Of a DNA stretch of 27,042 bases, positions 22,111 through 27,042 are shown one piece after another (within the stretch, counting starts at the first letter, position 1; each line of letters starts with the position of its first letter). Made by a program: the position numbers and the translations under genes. The notes under the pieces were generated by a model. That model saw nothing but the letters and a program-made list of their open reading frames with translations. It was not told the origin of the DNA and ran no database searches. This DNA is from JBFMGS01 sp040752635 (GTDB taxonomy: Bacteria; Bacillota; SHA-98; UBA4971). Location: NCBI GenBank assembly GCA_040752635.1, contig JBFMGS010000030.1, forward strand, positions 1 through 27,042. The letters are read 5' to 3'.

Positions 22111-23988
22111 ATGATAGGCTATGCGGGAAGGATAGCGAGGGTAGACCTGGGAAGAGGTTCAGTGGACTACGTCCCGCTCGATGCGGGTACCGCAAGGAAG
22201 TACATAGGCGGGGGCGGACTCGGCGCGAAGATCCTTTATGACGAGACGGGACCTGATACGGATCCCCTTGGTCCAGAGAATCTCCTTATTTACATGACCG
22301 GGCCGTTCGCGGGGACGAGAGTTCCGTCGAGCGGAAGGCACGCGGTGGTCTCGAAGTCTCCTCTGACGGGCATTTTCGCCGAAAGCGACGTGGGCGGGTT
22401 CTGGGGTCGTGAGCTGAAGCGGGCGGGGCTCGACGGCATAGTCATAACAGGCCGGGCGGGACGGCCGGCGTACCTCTGGATCAACGACGACGGCATAGAG
22501 ATCCGCGACGCGCGGCCGTTCTGGGGGCTTGATACATACGACGCGGACGAAGAGCTACGACGTGCGACGCACCCCGACGCCAAAGTCTCATCAATAGGCC
22601 CTGCTGGAGAACGACTCGTCAGGATTGCCGCGATAATGCATGACGGGAAGGACGCGCGGCCCGCGGGGCGTTGCGGCCTGGGAGCGGTGATGGGCTCAAA
22701 GAACTTGAAGGCCGTCGTGGTGAGAGGAACGCGGAATATCGACGTGGCCGACCAGGGAGGGCTCGCTGCGTCGGTCAAGGGTTTAGTGCCGACGATCAGA
22801 GACGGGACAGAGGCGATGCGCAGGTTCGGCACATCCGGCGGGGTCACGACCCACGAGAGCATGGGGAATTTCCCTCTCCGAAACTGGTCGCTCTCTCGCT
22901 GGCCGGAGGGCGCCGCGAAGATATCCGGGCAGGCCATGGCATCGAGCATCCTGGTCAAACCATACTTCTGCGCTCAGTGCATCATCGGCTGCGGCCGCGT
23001 CGTTCACGTGAAGGAGGGTCGGTACGCCGGCTCCGAGAGTGCGGGCCCCGAGTACGAGACCGTCGGGATGCTTGGCGGAATGTGCCTCATAGACGACCTT
23101 GAGGCGATCGCCAAGGCGAATGAACTCTGTAACCGGTACGGGCTGGACACTATCTCGACAGGAGCGGTTATAGCCTTCGCTATGGAGGCTTTTGAACGGG
23201 GTCTGATTACTCCCAGCGACACCGCCGGTATAGATCTTCGGTTTGGAAACGCGGATGCCCTGATCAAAATGGTCGAGAAAATCGGTACGCGCTCCGGGCT
23301 AGGGGAGACGCTTGGCGAAGGCGTTCGCAGGGCGGCGGGGGCCATCGGCGGTATCTCCCGGGAGTTTGCAATTCACGTCAAGGGGCTTGAGCCCCCTGCG
23401 CACGACCCGCGCTGTTACCATGGTGTCGCTCTTGCATACGCGACCGCGAACAGGGGCGCGTGCCACCTTCAGGGGTTCACCCATGCTTTCGAAAGGGTCC
23501 TCAGCATGCCCGATATCGGGATCGACCGACCGCACGAGCGCCACAACCTCGAGAACAAGGCGGAACTCGTGGCAAAGCTCCAGAACCTCATGTCAATGAT
23601 GGACTCGCTAAAAGCGTGCAAATTCCTGCACTTCGGCGGGGTCAGGGTCACTCATCTCGTCGAGTGGCTGCAGCTTGTCACCGGCTGGGACGTGGGAATC
23701 CAGGAGTTTATGACGACGGGTGAGAGGCTGTACAACCTGAAACGTCTCTACAACAACCGGTGTGGCATAACCCGGGTAGACGATAACCTGCCCCCCCGGT
23801 TTACAACTGAGAAAAGAGCCGGGGAGGGCCTCGTAGTAAGCCTTCCCCATCTTGGACGGATGCTCAGCGATTACTATGAGTTTCGCGGCTGGAACGCCGA
23901 GGGGATCCCGCGTCTTTCGACCCTGGAGAGGCTCGGACTCGAGGAGGAGGTAGAAAGGGCCCGGGACGCAGTGAGGATTGAACCCTGA
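22111..23988 (+). CDS. Aldehyde ferredoxin oxidoreductase family protein (tungsten-type)
   Basis: A 625-residue enzyme of the AOR family, which oxidises aldehydes to acids with ferredoxin using a tungsto-bispterin and one [4Fe-4S] cluster; archaeal AOR is 605 residues. ATG 22111 follows GAGAGGAG; an in-frame TTG 21 bases earlier is less likely. The N-terminal domain has the expected ARKYIGGGGLGAKILYDE and GPFAGTRVPSSGR segments. Cluster cysteines are C287-x2-C290-x3-C294 and C503, the standard set. A pterin-binding-type motif, GLEPPAHDPR, is near residue 425. The substrate cannot be told from sequence: the family includes broad AORs, glyceraldehyde-3-phosphate and formaldehyde enzymes, and benzoyl-CoA reductase BamB. 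The adjacent MoaD-like gene supports a pterin enzyme. Confidence 0.93.
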   Translation: MIGYAGRIARVDLGRGSVDYVPLDAGTARKYIGGGGLGAKILYDETGPDTDPLGPENLLIYMTGPFAGTRVPSSGRHAVVSKSPLTGIFAESDVGGFWGRELKRAGLDGIVITGRAGRPAYLWINDDGIEIRDARPFWGLDTYDADEELRRATHPDAKVSSIGPAGERLVRIAAIMHDGKDARPAGRCGLGAVMGSKNLKAVVVRGTRNIDVADQGGLAASVKGLVPTIRDGTEAMRRFGTSGGVTTHESMGNFPLRNWSLSRWPEGAAKISGQAMASSILVKPYFCAQCIIGCGRVVHVKEGRYAGSESAGPEYETVGMLGGMCLIDDLEAIAKANELCNRYGLDTISTGAVIAFAMEAFERGLITPSDTAGIDLRFGNADALIKMVEKIGTRSGLGETLGEGVRRAAGAIGGISREFAIHVKGLEPPAHDPRCYHGVALAYATANRGACHLQGFTHAFERVLSMPDIGIDRPHERHNLENKAELVAKLQNLMSMMDSLKACKFLHFGGVRVTHLVEWLQLVTGWDVGIQEFMTTGERLYNLKRLYNNRCGITRVDDNLPPRFTTEKRAGEGLVVSLPHLGRMLSDYYEFRGWNAEGIPRLSTLERLGLEEEVERARDAVRIEP

Positions 23989-24019
23989 GACTTACTTTCA
24001 CTGAGAGGAGTTGGTAGTC

Positions 24020-24691
24020 GTGCCCCACGTGATCAAGAACTACCCGAAACCCGACCCCGAGTGCGTCGCCAAGTTCGCTGGGTTGCCATCTGCGACCATC
24101 TATGAGGCTGCCGGGAAGCGCGGCGCTATGTCCTCCGCGATCCGGCCGGCGTATCCCGGGGCTCGCCTATACGGCACCGCGGTGACCGTCCGGTGCCATG
24201 TGGGAGACAACCTGATGCTACATAAGGCGATTACGGTAGCGGGGCCGGGCGACGTTATCGTCGCCGACTTCGGGATGTACGACGAGGCAGGAGCATGGGG
24301 GGAGATCACGACCACGGCGGCGATCGCGAGGGGCGTGGCAGGGCTTGTCATCGACGGCCGGGTAAGGGATATCGCAAGGATCCAGGAGATCGGGTTCCCG
24401 GTCTTCTCCAGGGGCCTGTCGATAAAGGGGACGACGAAAGAGGCCCTCGGGGAGATCAACCATCCGGTCGTCGTCGGGGGGGTTCCGGTGAACCCGGGCG
24501 ACATCGTCGTCGGCGACGCCGACGGGGTCGTGGTTGTCCCCGCGACCCGGGCATACGAGGTGCTTCAGGCATCGCTCGCGAGAGAGGCAGCGGAAGCAAA
24601 GATCATGGAACAACTAAGACAGGGAAAGACAACGCTCGAGCTCTTGGGTTTCGGGGCGACGCTCCAATCCAAGGGCCTTACGGAGGAATAG
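24020..24691 (+). CDS. RraA-like protein, HMG aldolase / oxaloacetate decarboxylase type
   Basis: A 223-residue protein of the RraA/HMG-aldolase fold. GTG 24020 is preferred: AGAGGAG is about nine bases upstream, whereas the TTG at 24011 touches that site. Conserved elements are the N-terminal SATIYEAAGKRGAM, the GPGDVIVADFG loop, and D112-G-R-V-R116-D117. The Arg-Asp pair corresponds to the catalytic and metal-binding residues of 4-hydroxy-4-methyl-2-oxoglutarate aldolases, so a real lyase is more likely than an RNase E regulator. Such enzymes split 4-hydroxy-2-oxoacids into pyruvate and a second carbonyl compound, or decarboxylate oxaloacetate. The gene lies 31 bases after the AOR gene and directly abuts the dehydrogenase gene. 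Confidence 0.88.
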   Translation: MPHVIKNYPKPDPECVAKFAGLPSATIYEAAGKRGAMSSAIRPAYPGARLYGTAVTVRCHVGDNLMLHKAITVAGPGDVIVADFGMYDEAGAWGEITTTAAIARGVAGLVIDGRVRDIARIQEIGFPVFSRGLSIKGTTKEALGEINHPVVVGGVPVNPGDIVVGDADGVVVVPATRAYEVLQASLAREAAEAKIMEQLRQGKTTLELLGFGATLQSKGLTEE

Positions 24692-25786
24692 ATGATGCCG
24701 CACAGAAGAACCCGCCGATTCTCATCGGACTCGCTCAGGTCCTTCTGCACTGAGGTGCTTTGCCGGGCAGGGCTTCCCCGCGCTGACGCCTGGGTCGTGG
24801 CAGACTCGCTTGTTTTCGCGGATCTTAGGGGCGTGGGCTCCCATGGCGTGATGCGCATGGGGATATATACAAAGAGGATCGAGATGGGGCTCGTTAACAA
24901 GACCCCTGTCATGAAGGTGCTCAAGGAAGATCCGTGCACCGTGGCCTTCGACGGCGATAACGGGATGGGGCAGGTTGTCGGCATGGCGGGCATGGACAAG
25001 GCCATATCGCTCGCGAGGGTTTCAGGCGTTGGAGCGGTGACGGTGATGAACTCCAACCACTTCGGGGCGTGTGCTTACTATGCAGTCCGCGCCTGCCGAA
25101 ATGACATGATAGGAGTGGCGCTTTCGAATGCACCGTCCACCCTGGCCCCGTGGGGAGGCCGAGCGCCGTACCTTGGAACCAACCCGGTGGCGATTGCTGT
25201 CCCCGCAGGTAAGTATGACCATGTTATGCTCGATATGGCTGCAAGCGTCGTCGCGCGGGCAAAGATCATTCTCGCGGCGAGAAAAGGCGAAGAGATCCCT
25301 CTCGGCTGGGCGATCGATCCATCGGGCAGGCCCACCACTGACCCCAAGGCCGCGCTGAAAGGCTCGGTGCTGCCTTTCGGCGGGCCCAAAGGGTACGGCG
25401 TCGCATTCATGGTCGAGGTGCTCGCGGGGATACTCTCAGGTTCCGATTTCGGAAAGCACATAGGATCCCTGTATGAGGATTTCTCCAGACCCCAAAACCT
25501 CGGACACTTCTTCCTTGCGATCAACGTCGGGAGTTTCATGGCTCCCGAGGTGTTTCGTCAGAGGATGGACGCCCTGATCGACGAGATCAAGGCTGTCCCC
25601 TGCGCTGATGGGGTAAGACAGGTGCTCGTTCCTGGAGAGCCTGAGCAAATGTCCTATTCGGAAGGGATGGAGCGCGGGGTCGCGCTCGACGAGACCGTTA
25701 TAAGAGATCTCTCCGCCCTCGGGCAGGCAAAGGGGATTCCGTTTCCCAGCCCGCTACCTGAGCCTGAAAGGAGTTGTGCGATGTGA
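24692..25786 (+). CDS. Ldh2/MdhB-family 2-hydroxyacid dehydrogenase
   Basis: A 364-residue NAD(P)-dependent dehydrogenase of the malate/L-lactate/ureidoglycolate/sulfolactate type, structurally unrelated to classical LDH. Signatures are S50-H51-G52 in GVGSHG, NSNHFGACAYY with H123, TNPVAIAVP, LDMAASVVARAKI, GWAIDPSGRPTTDP and GGPKGYGVAFMVEVLAGILSG. It oxidises or reduces a 2-hydroxyacid/2-oxoacid pair; the exact acid is not predictable. ATG 24692 follows the rraA-like stop codon directly, with ACGGAGGAAT upstream. The last four bases overlap the next gene, so coupling is tight. Lengths of relatives are 330-360. Confidence 0.93.
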   Translation: MMPHRRTRRFSSDSLRSFCTEVLCRAGLPRADAWVVADSLVFADLRGVGSHGVMRMGIYTKRIEMGLVNKTPVMKVLKEDPCTVAFDGDNGMGQVVGMAGMDKAISLARVSGVGAVTVMNSNHFGACAYYAVRACRNDMIGVALSNAPSTLAPWGGRAPYLGTNPVAIAVPAGKYDHVMLDMAASVVARAKIILAARKGEEIPLGWAIDPSGRPTTDPKAALKGSVLPFGGPKGYGVAFMVEVLAGILSGSDFGKHIGSLYEDFSRPQNLGHFFLAINVGSFMAPEVFRQRMDALIDEIKAVPCADGVRQVLVPGEPEQMSYSEGMERGVALDETVIRDLSALGQAKGIPFPSPLPEPERSCAM

Positions 25787-26940
25787 TAAAGCCATTCACC
25801 TTCGGTTTTAGGACGACGATCATCTACGGGGAGGGGGCGAGCCGACAGCTCGGGGAGCGAGCCCTTGAGCTTGGTGGCAAAAGAGCTCTGGTCGTGACGG
25901 ACCCTGGAATTGAGAGAGCAGGGATCCTTCAGGGGCCGGTGGAGTCCCTCGAGAAAGCAGGGCTGGACGTGGTGGTCTTCGCCGAGGTGGAGGCGAACCC
26001 GGAGACCAGCACCGTTGAGCGGGGTAAAGACCTGGCTGTTGCAGAGGGCTGTGACATCGTGGTGGGCATAGGCGGGGGCAGCTCAATGGATGCGGGCAAA
26101 GGTGTAGCTGTCAGCGTCACCAACCCGGACCCCATCGTGAGTTATGAGGGGCTCAACAAGGTCAAGGTCCCAGGGCTTCCCATGATAGCGCTTCCTACGA
26201 CGGCCGGGACGGGCGGAGAGATAACTATATGGACGGTCCTCACCGACTCGAACCGCCGCTTGAAGATTGGCGTAGGGAGCCCCTATTGTTCGCCGACGTA
26301 CGCCCTGTGTGATCCCCTGCTGACAGTCTCGATGCCGCCGTCGGTTACCGCCATGACGGGGATGGACGCCCTGACACACGCGGTCGAGTCCTATGTAAAC
26401 ACCGCGACCCAGCCGCCGTCTGAAGCCTTGGCGATGAGGGCTATCACCCTCATCGGGGCGAATCTTCGGACCGCGGTATACCGTGGCGACGACCTTGAGG
26501 CGAGAGACGCGATGCTGATGGGGTCGTTGCTAGCGGCGATGGCGTTCAACAGTACCAGGCTGGGTATTGCTCACGCTCTCGCCATGCCCCTCGGGAGCTG
26601 GGACATGGCCATTCCCCACGGGCTTGCAAACGCCATCGTGCTCCCCGCGGTGATCGAGTATAACCACATGGCGAAGCCCGATAAGTATGCGGAGATAGCG
26701 AGGGCGCTCGGTGAGAACGTCGATGGGCTCTCGCTCCGGGATGCGGCCTATAAGGCTGTAGAGGCCGTCCGGAAGCTCAATGACGACGTAGGCATTCCAC
26801 GGGGCCTGTCCCAGGCAGGCGTCAAGGAAGAGCATCTCGAGAGGATCGCTTCGGAGGCGATAAAGAGCGGGAACATCGTGGTAAATCCTCGGACCTCCAC
26901 GGTGAAGGATCTCGTGGACATTCTCCGCCGCTCTATGTGA
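25783..26940 (+). CDS. Iron-containing (group III) alcohol dehydrogenase
   Basis: A 385-residue enzyme of the Fe-ADH family, related to FucO and 1,3-propanediol/butanol dehydrogenases. GTG 25783 has AAAGGAGT eight bases upstream and overlaps the preceding gene by four bases; a TTG at 25774 touches that site. The nucleotide motif GIGGGSSMDAGKG is near residue 90 and PTTAGTGGE follows. Metal ligands are D195, H199, H264 and H279. The residue four positions after the first late ligand, histidine in FucO (H267), is methionine here (M268), and one extra residue lies between the two late ligands. It would interconvert an aldehyde and an alcohol. Whether the metal is iron is not shown by sequence. 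Confidence 0.93.
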   Translation: MIKPFTFGFRTTIIYGEGASRQLGERALELGGKRALVVTDPGIERAGILQGPVESLEKAGLDVVVFAEVEANPETSTVERGKDLAVAEGCDIVVGIGGGSSMDAGKGVAVSVTNPDPIVSYEGLNKVKVPGLPMIALPTTAGTGGEITIWTVLTDSNRRLKIGVGSPYCSPTYALCDPLLTVSMPPSVTAMTGMDALTHAVESYVNTATQPPSEALAMRAITLIGANLRTAVYRGDDLEARDAMLMGSLLAAMAFNSTRLGIAHALAMPLGSWDMAIPHGLANAIVLPAVIEYNHMAKPDKYAEIARALGENVDGLSLRDAAYKAVEAVRKLNDDVGIPRGLSQAGVKEEHLERIASEAIKSGNIVVNPRTSTVKDLVDILRRSM

Positions 26941-27042
26941 CGCGGACCCACACAACTTTCGTTTCTGGCAGGTTGGAGTTCACGCATCAGGGAAAGGGGC
27001 ATGTGACCCTGCAAGTGTTTTCCCCGTAGTCGCCAGAAGAGG
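26941..27042. other. Window end after the Fe-ADH gene
   Basis: These 102 bases contain no convincing gene start, hairpin with T-tract or promoter. The operon may continue beyond the window. Confidence 0.4.

Noticed and set aside
24011..24013. TTG start for the RraA-like gene
   Set aside because: It touches the ribosome-binding site; GTG 24020 has normal spacing.

Overview
The window reads as a GC-rich, low-redundancy chromosome segment from the Bacillota (Firmicutes, clostridial-type). The evidence is the gene order rimP-nusA-rnpM-infB-ylxP-rbfA-nrnA-truB-ribF-rpsO-pnp, a YqhV-family membrane protein, a protein with cell-wall-binding repeats and LysM, frequent GTG/TTG starts and strong AGGAGG ribosome-binding sites. 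A possible outer-membrane-type beta-barrel hints at a diderm member of the phylum, but this is inference. I cannot name a genus.

Layout. 1-852: C-terminal part of a MutL-family (GlmL-like) ASKHA protein associated with B12-dependent mutases. 853-1194: gene-free, hairpin-rich interval. 1195-2523: COG2403-type GTPase / cyclic 2,3-diphosphoglycerate synthetase-like protein. 2708-2932: 74-residue protein with eight cysteines. 3137-4414: exported, beta-strand-rich protein with its own promoter. Then three genes on the minus strand: a CW_binding_2-LysM protein (4480-5694), an EF-G2-type translation GTPase (5915-8011) and YqhV (8127-8393). A 16-bp tandem repeat sits directly upstream of the EF-G2 promoter.

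8568-20899: the translation/RNA operon, co-directional and tightly packed. A sigma-A-like promoter and a GAAA-tetraloop hairpin precede rimP, and a terminator-like hairpin lies between rimP and nusA. A second promoter and a structured leader precede rpsO-pnp. A tandem-hairpin terminator with six T closes the operon. The usual ylxQ gene between rnpM and infB is absent, NusA carries a long charged tail, and IF2 has a very long low-complexity N-terminal region.

21125-26940: a compact six-gene catabolic operon made of a GntR/FCD regulator, a MoaD/ThiS-like protein, a tungsten-type aldehyde ferredoxin oxidoreductase, an RraA/HMG-aldolase-like protein, an Ldh2-family 2-hydroxyacid dehydrogenase and an iron-type alcohol dehydrogenase. 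Overlaps and short gaps argue for co-transcription. The enzymes can be ordered into a hypothetical route in which a 2-hydroxyacid is oxidised to a 2-oxoacid and cleaved to pyruvate plus a carbonyl compound, which is then oxidised by the AOR or reduced by the ADH. The substrate is unknown, and this is the best candidate in the window for an undescribed pathway.
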